In this document: piece by piece, positions 5,729 to 15,629 of the stretch
How positions within the stretch are numbered: position 1 is the first letter of the stretch
Layout: each line of letters begins with the position of its first letter
Assembly (NCBI RefSeq): GCF_014643535.1
Contig: NZ_BMJQ01000001.1
Coordinates: 620,001 to 684,000, forward strand
DNA: 64,000 bases
Origin: Aliidongia dinghuensis
GTDB lineage: Bacteria; Pseudomonadota; Alphaproteobacteria; ATCC43930; CGMCC-115725
Reading direction: 5' to 3'
Notes under the pieces: model-generated
What the model was told of the DNA's origin: nothing
What the model saw: only the letters and a program-made list of their open reading frames with translations
Database searches by the model: none
Translations under genes and position numbers: made by a program

Positions 5729-8644
5729 CGCGGCAGCGCGCGGCTCGCGGTAGCGGCCGAGTTCGATCTCATCGACCTGTTCGGGCACCAGGAAACGCTC
5801 GGCATAGTCGCGATAGATGCCGGCCGACAGGAAAAGCTCGAAGACGTCCCGGTCTATGTGCCCGTCGTCGCGCATGCGGGCCAGGATGGCGAGCGCTTCC
5901 GACAGGCGCATCCGCCGCTTGTAGGGCCGGTCGCCGGCGGTCAGCGCCTCGAACACGTCGGCGACCGCCAGGATGCGCGCGAGCAGGCTCATCCGGTCGC
6001 CCGTGAGCCGGCGCGGATAGCCGGTGCCGTCGATCCGCTCGTGATGGCCGCCGGCGATCTCGACCGCGTTCCGGAGATGTCGCGGCAGCGGCAGGCTCGA
6101 CAACATGCGGATCGTGTCGATCACATGCTGGTTGATCTTGAACCGTTCCTCGGCCGTGAGCGTGCCGCGCTCGATCGACAGATTATAGATCTCGCCTCGA
6201 TCATAGAGCCGCTCCGGCACCGCCATGCGGATGCCCCAGGGGTTGTCCAACTGGAACCGGTCGCGCTCGGGCCGCTCGATGAGATGGTCGGGCCGATCGG
6301 CGAGCAGCGGCTCCTCAACCGGCAGTGTCGGCGGCGGCACGCGGTCCTTGCGCGCGCTCTCGTCGAACGACAGGCCGATCCGGTCGTCGAGCGTCCGGGT
6401 CCAGCGCCGCTCTGCGATGCGGCGGATGCGGGCGATCCGCTCCGGCCCCATCCCTTCGCCGCCGTTGTTGCAGGCGGCGATGAAGGCAAACTCCTCGTCG
6501 AGCGTCGCCCAGGTCTCTGCCAATGCTGCCAGGCGCTCCGTCCGGTCGGCGCCGTCGGCGATCGCGCGCCAGCAGGCGACCTCGGCCTCGCGCTTCACGA
6601 CCTCGAAGCGCGTGCGGATCTCGTGCAACCGGTCGTAGATCGTCTCGAGCTTGGTCGCCTTGTCGACGACATACTCGGGTGTGAGGATCTTGCCGCAATC
6701 ATGCAGCCAAGCGGCGAGATGCAGCTCCTCCCACTGCGTTTCGGTCAGCGCGAAGTCGGCGAACGGCCCGTCGCGCGCCTCGACCGCCGCCTTGGTGATC
6801 ATGGCGGCCAGTTGGGGCACGCGCTGGCAGTGCTGTGCGGTATAGGGGCTCTTGGCGTCGATGGCGCTGGCGACCAGCTCAATCACTGCGCCCAGCAGCT
6901 GCTTCTGCTCCTCGTTGAGGCGCCGGGTCTCGATCGCGACCGCGACATTGCCCGAGACGGCTTCGACCAGCGCCAGGACATCGTCCTCGGCTGCCTCGGC
7001 AAAGCTCGACGGTTCCTGGAACAGCACCAGCACGCCGGCAAGCCCGTCGCGCCGGTCGCGCAGCGGGATCGCCAAGACCAGCAGCGGCGCGTCGCAGGCA
7101 AGATCGGGGTGCCAGCGCGCGAGCTCGGCCGGCGTCATCGTCAGCTTCAGGCTCCGGCCCGCGGCGCCGCGCATCGCCGGATGCTCGGCATCCGCGATCG
7201 GATGGAGGTCAGGCTGGGCGAGCGGCTGCTCGTCGAACGCCGCCACGGCGCGGGTCAGCCGTCCGTCCGGTTCGGCGAGGTAGACGGCGCCGCCGCGCGC
7301 CGCCGCGACCCGCGCCGTCTCCGCGAGGATGCGTTCCAAGAGCCGATCGAACCGCCGCTCGCCGGCGAGCGCTGTGCCGATCTCGATGAACTGCCGGATC
7401 GTGGCGCGCATCGCCGCCATGGCATCGGCCAGCTGGTCGATCTCGGCGACCGACGAGCGGCGCGCCTTGGTCCGTCCGAAGTCGAGGCGCTTGATCGCTT
7501 CGGCGTCGCGGGTCAGCGCGCGGAGCGGCCGTGCGGCCAGCTGCGAGACGAGGATGGTGAGGGGGATCAGCGGGATAAGGATCGCGAGGCCGACCGCGAG
7601 GCCGAAGTTACGCGCCCGCCGGGTCTGGAGCAGCAGCTCGGCCTGCGGCATGGCCATGGCGAAATAAAGCGGTTCACCCGGGAGGTCGAAACGCGACACG
7701 TAGCTGCGCCACGGCCGGTCGGCAATCGACAGAGTATGGTTACCAAGTGTGTCGTCATGAATGGCCCCAGCGAGTGCCGCCAGCGCGGGGCGGTCGGCAT
7801 CGGCGGCGCGCGGCAGGCGTGCCGTGCCGTTCGGATCGATCTTGACCGCGAGCGGCCCGGCCGCGTCCGCCAGGATCTCGCCGGCGCCGTTCACGACGGT
7901 GATCTCCGCGGTCTTGGACGGGCGGACGCGGCGGAGCGCCTCGCCAAGCGCATCCAAGGTGACGTCGACAGCAGCCACGGCCTTGCCGTCGCCTGAGCGC
8001 CTGGCGAAGGTGGCTCCTACCTCGTGCGTCGTATAGAACACGTACGGCGCTACCGTCTGAATGTCGCGGTGGCCCTCAGCGGCCTGGTACCAGGGCCGGG
8101 TGCGCGGATCGAAGTCATAGTCTGGCGCCGGCAGCTGGCCGAGCGGCCATCCGCCGCCGCTGAAGAACAGCACCGAGCCCTCGACCGCGCCGGCTGCGTT
8201 CCGGGCCCGGCTCTGCACCAGGAAGGCGGTCGCGGGCGGTGCTGGGATGTGGGTGAGCGCCTCGGCGTGCTCGGCATCGACCCGGCGCACCAGGAAGAAC
8301 TCGCCGGTCGCATAGCCGACGTAGACGGCCGAGAGCGAGGGATCGGCGCGCAGCGTTGCGAGCACGAACGGCATGCTCTTCACCCGGTCGTCCAACGTCT
8401 CCGCATCGACGAGCTGCGTCGATGCGAGCAGGTCGGTCGTGAGCATCGCCCGGTCGTAGATGACCTCGACCGCGCCGCGCGTCTCCTCTCCGATGTGCTG
8501 GAACAGTGTGGACGCGTCGGTGAGCGCAATTGCCTTGGTCTGGCGGTATTCGACCAGAATGATCGCGCCGACGCCGATGATCAGCACGACCAGGAACAGC
8601 GAACCGAAATAGACGTAGAGGGGAATTTTCAGCCGCGACACCAT
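5726..8644 (-). CDS. Cache-HAMP-GAF-HD-GYP phosphodiesterase/sensor
   Basis: This encodes 972 residues from ATG at 8644, with GGAG six nt upstream; an upstream TTG at 8707 would add 21 residues and is less likely. Order: membrane helix (about 8-30), periplasmic double-Cache-like sensor domain (about 40-345), second helix (about 350-375), HAMP, GAF (about 415-570), then HD-GYP. The HD motif WLHDCGK is near residue 646 and the GYP motif HHERIDGTGYP near 865. All signature residues of cyclic-di-GMP phosphodiesterases are present, so c-di-GMP breakdown controlled by an extracellular signal is the likely role. The two halves of the catalytic domain are about 220 residues apart, against roughly 60 in classic members. 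It is monocistronic. Confidence 0.92.
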   Translation of the reverse strand: MVSRLKIPLYVYFGSLFLVVLIIGVGAIILVEYRQTKAIALTDASTLFQHIGEETRGAVEVIYDRAMLTTDLLASTQLVDAETLDDRVKSMPFVLATLRADPSLSAVYVGYATGEFFLVRRVDAEHAEALTHIPAPPATAFLVQSRARNAAGAVEGSVLFFSGGGWPLGQLPAPDYDFDPRTRPWYQAAEGHRDIQTVAPYVFYTTHEVGATFARRSGDGKAVAAVDVTLDALGEALRRVRPSKTAEITVVNGAGEILADAAGPLAVKIDPNGTARLPRAADADRPALAALAGAIHDDTLGNHTLSIADRPWRSYVSRFDLPGEPLYFAMAMPQAELLLQTRRARNFGLAVGLAILIPLIPLTILVSQLAARPLRALTRDAEAIKRLDFGRTKARRSSVAEIDQLADAMAAMRATIRQFIEIGTALAGERRFDRLLERILAETARVAAARGGAVYLAEPDGRLTRAVAAFDEQPLAQPDLHPIADAEHPAMRGAAGRSLKLTMTPAELARWHPDLACDAPLLVLAIPLRDRRDGLAGVLVLFQEPSSFAEAAEDDVLALVEAVSGNVAVAIETRRLNEEQKQLLGAVIELVASAIDAKSPYTAQHCQRVPQLAAMITKAAVEARDGPFADFALTETQWEELHLAAWLHDCGKILTPEYVVDKATKLETIYDRLHEIRTRFEVVKREAEVACWRAIADGADRTERLAALAETWATLDEEFAFIAACNNGGEGMGPERIARIRRIAERRWTRTLDDRIGLSFDESARKDRVPPPTLPVEEPLLADRPDHLIERPERDRFQLDNPWGIRMAVPERLYDRGEIYNLSIERGTLTAEERFKINQHVIDTIRMLSSLPLPRHLRNAVEIAGGHHERIDGTGYPRRLTGDRMSLLARILAVADVFEALTAGDRPYKRRMRLSEALAILARMRDDGHIDRDVFELFLSAGIYRDYAERFLVPEQVDEIELGRYREPRAAA

Positions 8645-8791
8645 CGTCCGCTCCGTTTCGCCTAGAGCCCGGCGATCGACGCGGCAGGGGCCCTCAAGGT
8701 CCGTCAATAACGGCGGTCGTCGTCCACCCGGTTACTTTATCACAACGCGGGGTTCATGACGATTTATGTAGCGCAATCGACGGGGAGCGGT

Positions 8792-8819
8792 AGTCGCGAG
8801 GGCAACGGCCCTCGCGACT
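8792..8819 (-). terminator. GC-rich hairpin after the aldehyde dehydrogenase gene
   Basis: An 11-bp perfect stem (AGTCGCGAGGG at 8792-8802 with its complement at 8809-8819) has a 6-nt loop and lies 13 bp past the aldehyde dehydrogenase stop codon. No U tract follows on either strand, so termination is plausible but not certain. Confidence 0.5.
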
Positions 8820-8831
8820 CCTTGGTACTGG

Positions 8832-10271
8832 CTACAGCGCCTGGTTCACGTAGGCGGTCTTGACCTGGGTATAGAACTCGGCGGCGTAGCGGCCCTGTTC
8901 GCGCGGGCCGTAGCTCGAGCCCTTCCGGCCGCCGAACGGCACGTGATAGTCGACGCCGGCAGTCGGCAGGTTGACCATGACCATGCCGGTCTCGACGTTG
9001 CGGCGATAATGTGCCGCATGCTTGAGGCTGGTCGTGCAGATGCCGGCGCAGAGGCCGAACGGCGTGTCGTTGGCGAGCGTCAGCGCCTCGTCATAGTTCT
9101 TGGCGCGGATGACGGACGCGACCGGTCCGAAGATCTCCTCGCGGCTGATGCGCATCTGGTTCGTCGCCTCGGCGAAGATCGCCGGCGACAGGTAGAAGCC
9201 GGGGGTTGCCCGCTGCAGCCGCTCGCCGCCCGTCACCAGGCGGGCGCCTTCCTGCTGCCCGATCTCGACATATTTCAGGTCCTGGTCGAGCTGGCTCTGG
9301 TCGACGACCGGGCCGATCGTCGTGCCCTGCTTGCGCGCGTCGTCGACGACTTGGCGGCCGACCGCCTCGGAGAGCGCGCCCACGAACTTGTCGTAGATAC
9401 CGTCCTCGACGATGAGGCGCGAGGAGGCGGTGCAGCGCTGGCCGGTCGAGAAGAAGGCGCCGTCGAGCGAGACGCGCACGGCCAGGTCCAGATCGGCGTC
9501 GTTCAAGACGACCATCGGGTTCTTGCCGCCCATTTCGAGCTGCACCTTGGCGCCGCGGGCGGCCGCCTCGGCCAGGATGCCGCGGCCGGTCGGCACCGAG
9601 CCGGTGAAGCTGATGCCGTCGATCCGCTGGTCCTTGACGAGGGCCGCGCCCACGACCGAGCCGCGGCCCATCACCAGGTTGAACACGCCGGCCGGCACGC
9701 CGGCACGGTGCAGGATGTCGGCGAGCGCCCAGGCCGAGCCCGGCACCAGCTCCGCCGGCTTCATGACGACGCAATTGCCGAAGGCCAACGCCGGCGCGAT
9801 CTTCCAGGCCGGAATGGCGATCGGGAAGTTCCACGGCGTGATCATGCCGACGACGCCCAAGGGCTCGCGGGTGATCTCGACGTCGATGCCGGGCCGGATC
9901 GAGCCCAGGCGCTCGCCCTGGATGCGCAGCACTTCGCCGGCGAAGAACTTGAAGATCTGGCCGGCGCGGCCGACCTCGCCCATGCCCTCGGCCAAGGTCT
10001 TGCCTTCCTCGCGCGCGAGCAGGTTGCCGAGCTCCTCGCGCCGGGCCAGGATCTCGGTACCGGCCTTGTCGAGGATGTCGGCGCGCTGCTGCACCGTCGT
10101 GCGCGCCCAGGCGGGGAACGCCTGGCGGGCGGCCGCAATCGCGTCCTCGACCTGGGCCGCCGACGCCCGATCGTACTCGCCGATCACGTCGTTCGTGTCG
10201 GACGGGTTGATGTTGCGCGAGGCCTCGGGGCCGCGCACCCACTCGCCGGCGATGAGGTTGGCGTAGGTCAT
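8832..10271 (-). CDS. Aldehyde dehydrogenase, ketoglutarate-semialdehyde type
   Basis: This encodes 479 residues from ATG at 10271, with AGAGGA six nt upstream. It is a full-length NAD(P)-dependent aldehyde dehydrogenase. Visible motifs are TPWNFPIAIPAWKIAPALA, the cofactor region FTGSVPTGRGI, the catalytic Glu in LEMGGKNP (about residue 246) and the nucleophile Cys in FSTGQRCTAS (about residue 280). The C-terminus PFGGRKGSSYGPREQG resembles 2,5-dioxovalerate (alpha-ketoglutarate semialdehyde) dehydrogenases and related succinate-semialdehyde enzymes, which feed sugar-acid or hydroxyproline breakdown into the TCA cycle. Substrate is inferred from similarity only; no partner genes of those pathways are in the window. 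Confidence 0.92.
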   Translation of the reverse strand: MTYANLIAGEWVRGPEASRNINPSDTNDVIGEYDRASAAQVEDAIAAARQAFPAWARTTVQQRADILDKAGTEILARREELGNLLAREEGKTLAEGMGEVGRAGQIFKFFAGEVLRIQGERLGSIRPGIDVEITREPLGVVGMITPWNFPIAIPAWKIAPALAFGNCVVMKPAELVPGSAWALADILHRAGVPAGVFNLVMGRGSVVGAALVKDQRIDGISFTGSVPTGRGILAEAAARGAKVQLEMGGKNPMVVLNDADLDLAVRVSLDGAFFSTGQRCTASSRLIVEDGIYDKFVGALSEAVGRQVVDDARKQGTTIGPVVDQSQLDQDLKYVEIGQQEGARLVTGGERLQRATPGFYLSPAIFAEATNQMRISREEIFGPVASVIRAKNYDEALTLANDTPFGLCAGICTTSLKHAAHYRRNVETGMVMVNLPTAGVDYHVPFGGRKGSSYGPREQGRYAAEFYTQVKTAYVNQAL

Positions 10272-10423
10272 TGGTCGTCCTCTCCCTTTGATGCACCCGT
10301 CTCGATCGTGCCGGGCATTGTCGCTCGATGGCGGAACGCGATTAACTCATACTATAGCGCGCGGCACTCGCTCAGTCGCCGCACATCAGCCACCCGGTTT
10401 CGACGAGGCGGGGTGCCGCGAGA

Positions 10424-12055
10424 CTAGCGCTCCGCCCGCCAGGCGGCGAGGGCGGCGGGCGTGTCCAGGTCGATCAGCACGCCGTCGTCCGGCGCCTCGA
10501 TCTCGGTCAGGAATTCCCCATAGTTGGCGATCAGGTGCTTGGCACCAGTATCGCCGCTCAAGCCCATCAGTTCATCGAAGAACCGGCGCGCCCATAGCAC
10601 CGGGTTGCCGCGCCGGCCGCCGCGCACTGGCGCCAGGATCGCGCGGCCCTCGACCGGGCTGAAGCCGGCGATCAGCCGGTCGATCAGGCCGGCGGAGACG
10701 TCCGGCATGTCACCGAGGCAGACGACGGCACCGTCGGCATCCTCCGGCACGGCGGAGAGGCCGGCCTTGAGCGAGCCGGACAGGCCGTCCGCATAGTCCG
10801 GATTATGGGCGAAGCGCACGTCGAGCCCGTCAAGGGCCGAGCGCACCGCGTCCTGTTGATGGCCGGTCACGACGATCACGGGGCGGGCGGCCGAGGCGAG
10901 TGCCACCTCGACCGCATGGCGCACCATGGGCTTGCCGTCGAGCAGGATCAGCAGCTTGTTGTCCGGCCCCATGCGGCGGGACTGGCCGGCGGCGAGCACG
11001 AGGGCGGCGATGCGCGGCCGGCGCGGCACGGCCTCGGCCGCGGTGCCGATCTCGGCACGCGGTAGCGGGCGGCTCGGGATCTCGGCCAAGAGCCCGCCGG
11101 CGCCGAGGCCGGTGATCTCGGTCCGTCCGACCGGCAGGTCGGCGAACAGCCGCTGCAGCACCCAGTCGACGCCGTTCAGCTTCGGCGAGCGGGCGCAGCC
11201 GGGCAGGCCCAGCACCGGCATCTCGCCGAGCCGGCCCATCAGCAGCAGGTTGCCCGGGTCGACCGGCATGCCGAAATGCTCGATCCGGCCGCCGGCCGCG
11301 ACCACGCCGGCCGGAATGACGTCGCGCCGGTCGATGATCGCCGAGGCGCCGACGACCAGCACCAGTTCGGCTCCCTCCGCCTGCGCCTGATCCAACGCTT
11401 CGGCGACGGCGCTTGAATCGTGAGCGACGCGGCGCTCTGTCGCGAGCGGGCTGCCGAACGCGGCGAGCCGGCGGCGCGTCACTTCGACGGTCTTGTCGAG
11501 CACGCTCGGCTTGACGCTCGGCAGCACGGTCTGGATGAGCGCCACCGGGCGCGGCCGGAAGCGGGCGAGGCCGAGCGGCGGACGGTTGCCTGTGACGGCG
11601 ATCCGTTCCCAGGCGGCGACGGCGGCCTCAGGGGCGGCGAACGGGATGATCTTGACGGTCGCGACCATCTGGCCGGGCTCGACGGGGGCGAGCGGCGGCA
11701 GGGTCGCGATCGTGAGCGCCTCGTCGACCCGGTTCAACCGGTCGATCTCGTCCCGGTCGAGCGTCAGCAGGCCATGGTCGTCGGCGAACAGGTTGACGCG
11801 GCCGGTGAAGGCGGCGCCGGCGGAGAGGCCGGGGCCGAACAGCCGCGCGGCCGCCCGGGTCGCCGCCCGGTCCTCGGCCACGTCGTCCACCTCCAGGATC
11901 GCGGCCACGACCTCCGCGACACCCGCGGCCTCGAGCGCCGCGAGATCGTCCGTGTCCAGCACGCGGCCCTTCTTCAAGCGGCGCTCGCCGGCCGTGACCG
12001 CATGGGCGAGCACGGCGCCCAGCGCCTTGGGGGTCGGGACGGGCCCGAAGATCAT
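10424..12055 (-). CDS. MoeA-like molybdopterin-binding / MobA-like nucleotidyltransferase fusion
   Basis: This encodes 543 residues from ATG at 12055, overlapping the XdhC stop by 4 nt (ATGA). The N-terminal and middle part (to about residue 330) includes a MoeA/MogA-type molybdopterin-binding region (VLVVGASAIIDRRDVIPAG). The C-terminal part (about 345-543) is a MobA/MocA-type nucleotidyltransferase (AALVLAAGQSRRMGPDNKL, then CLGDMPDVS). Such fusions occur with xanthine-oxidase-family enzymes and probably attach CMP to molybdopterin to make the MCD cofactor. As the last gene of the coxDEF-type maturation operon, it most likely serves the CoxL-like enzyme. The exact reaction is inferred. Confidence 0.9.
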   Translation of the reverse strand: MIFGPVPTPKALGAVLAHAVTAGERRLKKGRVLDTDDLAALEAAGVAEVVAAILEVDDVAEDRAATRAAARLFGPGLSAGAAFTGRVNLFADDHGLLTLDRDEIDRLNRVDEALTIATLPPLAPVEPGQMVATVKIIPFAAPEAAVAAWERIAVTGNRPPLGLARFRPRPVALIQTVLPSVKPSVLDKTVEVTRRRLAAFGSPLATERRVAHDSSAVAEALDQAQAEGAELVLVVGASAIIDRRDVIPAGVVAAGGRIEHFGMPVDPGNLLLMGRLGEMPVLGLPGCARSPKLNGVDWVLQRLFADLPVGRTEITGLGAGGLLAEIPSRPLPRAEIGTAAEAVPRRPRIAALVLAAGQSRRMGPDNKLLILLDGKPMVRHAVEVALASAARPVIVVTGHQQDAVRSALDGLDVRFAHNPDYADGLSGSLKAGLSAVPEDADGAVVCLGDMPDVSAGLIDRLIAGFSPVEGRAILAPVRGGRRGNPVLWARRFFDELMGLSGDTGAKHLIANYGEFLTEIEAPDDGVLIDLDTPAALAAWRAER

Positions 12056-12770
12056 GCGGCCTTGTCCTCTTTCGTTTTGATCCGGTCGCGGCGCAGCACG
12101 GCGGTGATCTCGGCCAGGATCGAAACGGCGATCTCGCCCGGGGTGAGCGCGCCGATGTCGAGCCCGACCGGCCCGTGGATGCGGGCGAAGGCCGTGGCAT
12201 CGAACCCGGCGGTGGCCAGGCGCTCGGCCCGCTTCGCATGGGTCCGGCGCGAGCCCAGCGCGCCGATGTAGAAGGCGTCGGACTTGAGCGCCGCCTGCAG
12301 CGCCGGATCGTCGATCTTGGGGTCGTGGGTGAGGGTCACGATCGCCGTGCGCTTGTCCGGCTTCAGCGCCGGCAGCACCTCGTCGGGCCAGTCGGTCGCT
12401 AGCGTGACACCAGGGAAACGCTCCTCGGAGGCAAACGCGCTGCGCGGATCGATGATGGTCACGGCATAGCCGGTCTCGACCGCCATGCGGGCCAGCGTCT
12501 GGGCGATATGGACGGCGCCGACCACGACGAGGCGCATCGGCGGGTTCCAGACCTCGATGAACAGCGGCCCGGCCGGGCCGTCGATCGTCTGGCTCTTGTC
12601 CTCGATTACGGCGCGGTTGATCGCGGCGCGCGCCTCGTTGTCGAGCGCCAGGTCGCCCTCGGCGATGCCGTCGCCGAGCAGCAGCTGCGCGCCGGTCTTG
12701 ATGTCGGTCACGAGCACCGTCGTGCGCCCGGCGTGCTGCTCGGCGAGCCGGCGTTCGAGCAGGGTGATCT

Positions 12771-12774
<4 letters not shown>
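12052..12774 (-). CDS. XdhC-family protein, C-terminal (Rossmann) type
   Basis: This encodes 240 residues from TTG at 12774. No ATG or GTG is in frame close by, GGAG lies 8 nt upstream, and the TTG overlaps the stop codon of the preceding gene. The middle carries the Rossmann region (RLVVVGAVHIAQTLARMA, then TIIDPRSAF) typical of XdhC/CoxI C-terminal domains. The tail contains GALGSRRTHAKRAERL and HGPVGLDIGALTPGEIA, both XdhC hallmarks. XdhC-like proteins bind molybdenum cofactor and help sulfurate and insert it into hydroxylases. The usual N-terminal half is encoded separately just upstream. Likely cytoplasmic. Confidence 0.88.
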
Positions 12775-13091
<317 letters not shown>

Positions 13092-13101
13092 GGGATCTCC
13101 T

Positions 13102-14355
13102 TCAGGCGGCGGAGGCGGTGGGCGAGCGCCATTCGGTCGCCGCTTCGAGCCGGCGGCCAGCAGGGCGGCTCAGCGCCTCGATCAGGTGGCCGAGACTCTC
13201 GAGATTATGCACGGGGCGGAACTCGTCGACATGCGGCAGGATGGCTTTCATGCCCAGCGATTTGGGTTCGAAGGCATCGTAGCGCAACAACGGATTGAGC
13301 CAGATCAGCCGTCGGCAGGATTTGTGCAGCCGTTCCATGACCGGCCCGAGGCCGGCGCCGGCCGCCCGGTCGAGCCCGTCGGAGATGAACAGCACGACGG
13401 CGCCCTGGCCCAGCACCCGGCGCGACCAGCGGCGATTGAACTCGGCCAGGCACTCGCCGATGCGCGTGCCGCCCGACCAGTCGTCGACGGCGCCGGTCAC
13501 CCGGTCGACCGCCACATCGATGTCCTTGGCGCGCAAGTAGCGCGTGACGTTGGTGAGGCGCGTGCCGAACAGGAATGTGTGCACCCGCTCGCGGTCGTTC
13601 GTCACCGCGTGCATGAAATGCAGGAACACCCGGCTGTAGCGGCTCATGGAGCCGGAGATGTCGCACAGGATGACGAGCGGCGGGTGGTTGGTCTTGATGC
13701 GCCGGCGCCTGAGCGGAATCGTCCCGGCGCCATTCCTGAGCGCGGCCCTGAGCGTCGCGCGCATGTCGACGCGCGGTCCCGCGGGATCGGCCGTGAAGCG
13801 GCGCGTCGGCACTTCCAGGAGCGGCAGGCGCAGCCGGGCGAGCGCCGCCTTCGCCTGGTTGAGCTCCTCGGTCGACATCTGCTCGAAGTCCGTCTTCTGC
13901 AGCAGCTCGCGCTCGGAGAAGGTCAAGGTCGCGTCGAGCTCGAGCCGCTCCTCCTGCTCCTGTTCGCGGCCCTGGCCGTCGGATCCGTGCAACGCCTCGG
14001 CCAGGCGCTTCATCATCTCGACCTGCGGCTCGCCCGTGTCCATGCGCGTCTGCGGCAGGACCATGGCGAGCGCCTTTTCCAGGATGCGCGGGTTGCGCCA
14101 GAAAATGTGGAACGCCTGGTCGAACAGCTCGCGCTGGTCGCGCCGGTTGACGAACACGGCGTGGAGCGCCCAGTAGAAGTCGGCACGGTTGCGGAGCCCG
14201 ACCGCGCGCACGGCCTCGACCGCGGCCAAGAGCCGGCCCGGCCCGACCGGCAGGCCGGCCGCGCGCAAGGTGCGGGCGAAATACATGAGGTTGGGGAGCA
14301 GGCGCCCGCCTTGCCCCTCGGGCATGCCCTCTGGAATGCCGGCTGGCCGGGCCAT
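13102..14355 (-). CDS. coxE: CoxE, VWA-domain maturation protein
   Basis: This encodes 417 residues from ATG at 14355, overlapping the coxD stop by one base (TGATG). The N-terminal half is helical; the C-terminal half (about 215-400) is a von Willebrand A domain with an intact metal site: DISGSMSRYSR, the Thr in SGGTRIGE, and FISDGLDR. In Oligotropha carboxidovorans CoxE works with the AAA+ protein CoxD to assemble the CuSMoO2 cluster of CO dehydrogenase; related MoxR/VWA pairs act as metal-insertion chaperones. Likely cytoplasmic or membrane-associated. Coupling to coxD supports a joint complex. Confidence 0.92.
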   Translation of the reverse strand: MARPAGIPEGMPEGQGGRLLPNLMYFARTLRAAGLPVGPGRLLAAVEAVRAVGLRNRADFYWALHAVFVNRRDQRELFDQAFHIFWRNPRILEKALAMVLPQTRMDTGEPQVEMMKRLAEALHGSDGQGREQEQEERLELDATLTFSERELLQKTDFEQMSTEELNQAKAALARLRLPLLEVPTRRFTADPAGPRVDMRATLRAALRNGAGTIPLRRRRIKTNHPPLVILCDISGSMSRYSRVFLHFMHAVTNDRERVHTFLFGTRLTNVTRYLRAKDIDVAVDRVTGAVDDWSGGTRIGECLAEFNRRWSRRVLGQGAVVLFISDGLDRAAGAGLGPVMERLHKSCRRLIWLNPLLRYDAFEPKSLGMKAILPHVDEFRPVHNLESLGHLIEALSRPAGRRLEAATEWRSPTASAA

Positions 14356-15308
14356 CAGTGCGCCGTCTGGCCGCCCAACTCGGCCTTGACCTGGTCCAGG
14401 AGCCGCTGGGCCTCGCTGCCCTGCAGGCGCTGGATGTCGTCCTGGTACTTGAGGATGACGCCCAGCGTGTCGTTGATCGCCTCCGGTGTCAGGGCGAGCG
14501 CGTCCAATTGCATCAGCGCCTCGGCCCAGTCGATCGTCTCGGCCACACCCGGCTGCTTGAACAGGTCCATCTTGCGCAGGCCCTGGACGAAGCCCACGAC
14601 CTCTTGCGACAGGGCGGGGCCGGCCTCGGGCGCCTTGACCTTGAGGATCTCGAGCTCGCGCGCCGCACTCGGGTAATCGACCCAGTGGTAGAAGCAGCGG
14701 CGCTTCAGCGCGTCGTGGATCTCGCGCGTGCGGTTGGACGTGATGATGACGATCGGCGGCTCGGCCGCCTTGATCGTGCCGATCTCGGGGATGGTCACCT
14801 GGAAGTCCGACAGCACTTCGAGGAGATAGGCCTCGAACGGCTCGTCCGTGCGATCGAGCTCATCGATCAGCAGCACCGGGGCACCGCCCACGCCGGGCTC
14901 GAGCGCCTGCAGCAGCGGCCGCTTGATGAGGAAGCGCTCGTCGAAAATGTCGCGCTCGATCTCCTCGCGGCTGGCACTGCCGGCCTCGGCGAGGCGGATC
15001 TCCAGCATCTGCCGCGCGTAGTTCCACTCATAGACCGCCGAGCCGATGTCGAGCCCCTCGTAGCATTGCAGGCGGATCAAGCGCCGGCCGAGGCCGCTCG
15101 CCAGCACCTTGGCGATCTCGGTCTTGCCGACGCCGGCCTCGCCCTCGAGGAACAGCGGGCGGCCAAGCTTCAGCGACAGGAATACGGCGGTCGCGAGGCT
15201 GCGATCGGCGACATAGCGCTGGCCGGCGAGCAGTGCCGTCGCTGCGTCGACCGAGGCGGGCAGGGCGGAGGCAGCCAATGTAGGAGCGGGCGAGGAGGAA
15301 GCTTGCAT
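14355..15308 (-). CDS. coxD: CoxD, MoxR-type AAA+ ATPase
   Basis: This encodes 317 residues from ATG at 15308; an in-frame ATG at 15356 would add 16 residues, and neither start has a strong ribosome-binding site. Walker A is GEAGVGKTEIAK, Walker B is VLLIDELDR, and sensor 1 is IVIITSNRTREI. This is the MoxR family. CoxD of Oligotropha is needed for sulfuration and copper insertion into CoxL, driven by ATP. First gene of the maturation operon here. A plus-strand gene lies between it and coxM, so it must have its own promoter in 15309-15629; none is obvious by eye. Confidence 0.93.
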   Translation of the reverse strand: MQASSSPAPTLAASALPASVDAATALLAGQRYVADRSLATAVFLSLKLGRPLFLEGEAGVGKTEIAKVLASGLGRRLIRLQCYEGLDIGSAVYEWNYARQMLEIRLAEAGSASREEIERDIFDERFLIKRPLLQALEPGVGGAPVLLIDELDRTDEPFEAYLLEVLSDFQVTIPEIGTIKAAEPPIVIITSNRTREIHDALKRRCFYHWVDYPSAARELEILKVKAPEAGPALSQEVVGFVQGLRKMDLFKQPGVAETIDWAEALMQLDALALTPEAINDTLGVILKYQDDIQRLQGSEAQRLLDQVKAELGGQTAH

Positions 15309-15629
15309 GGACGAGAGCTTTTCCGGGAATAGAGGAGGGCGGCGGATCGTCTTCATGAGTATGGGCCGGCGGGTCGGCAATTTCGACCCCCGGCCGCGCA
15401 GGACTGTGTTCGCGGGACTGGGCTCGGCGCTGTTACATGCTGAAACCAAATGCCGCGGTCGGGGACATCGTCGCGAAATTCGGGCGCACCATATTAGTGG
15501 ATGATTGCGCCCGCGCGCGCGTTCTCGCGCCGGCAAGAAACGGCTGGGGATAGCGGAACCGGCGCTGGCGTATGATTTGGGCGTATGATCGTCATCAAAG
15601 CGTCTTTGATCCGCGGGGGAGTGTTCTCC
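15309..15629. other. Divergent spacer between coxD and the glycine-zipper gene
   Basis: This 321-bp gap separates two divergent starts. It must hold the promoters of both the coxD operon (minus) and the lipoprotein gene (plus), but no consensus -35/-10 pair stands out. A 13-bp direct repeat sits at 15567-15589, close to the plus-strand start. The DNA is slightly less GC-rich around 15480-15620. I see no gene here. Confidence 0.6.
15567..15589. repeat. 13-bp direct repeat upstream of the lipoprotein gene
   Basis: GGCGTATGAT occurs at 15567-15576 and again at 15580-15589, a 13-bp period with a 3-bp spacer. It lies about 40 bp upstream of the chosen start at 15630, so it could overlap the promoter. 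Confidence 0.7.

Noticed and set aside
5858..7996. 712-codon open frame on plus
   Set aside because: It lies antisense to the HD-GYP gene; the product is Arg/Gly/Asp-rich with no domain, as expected for the opposite strand of high-GC coding DNA.
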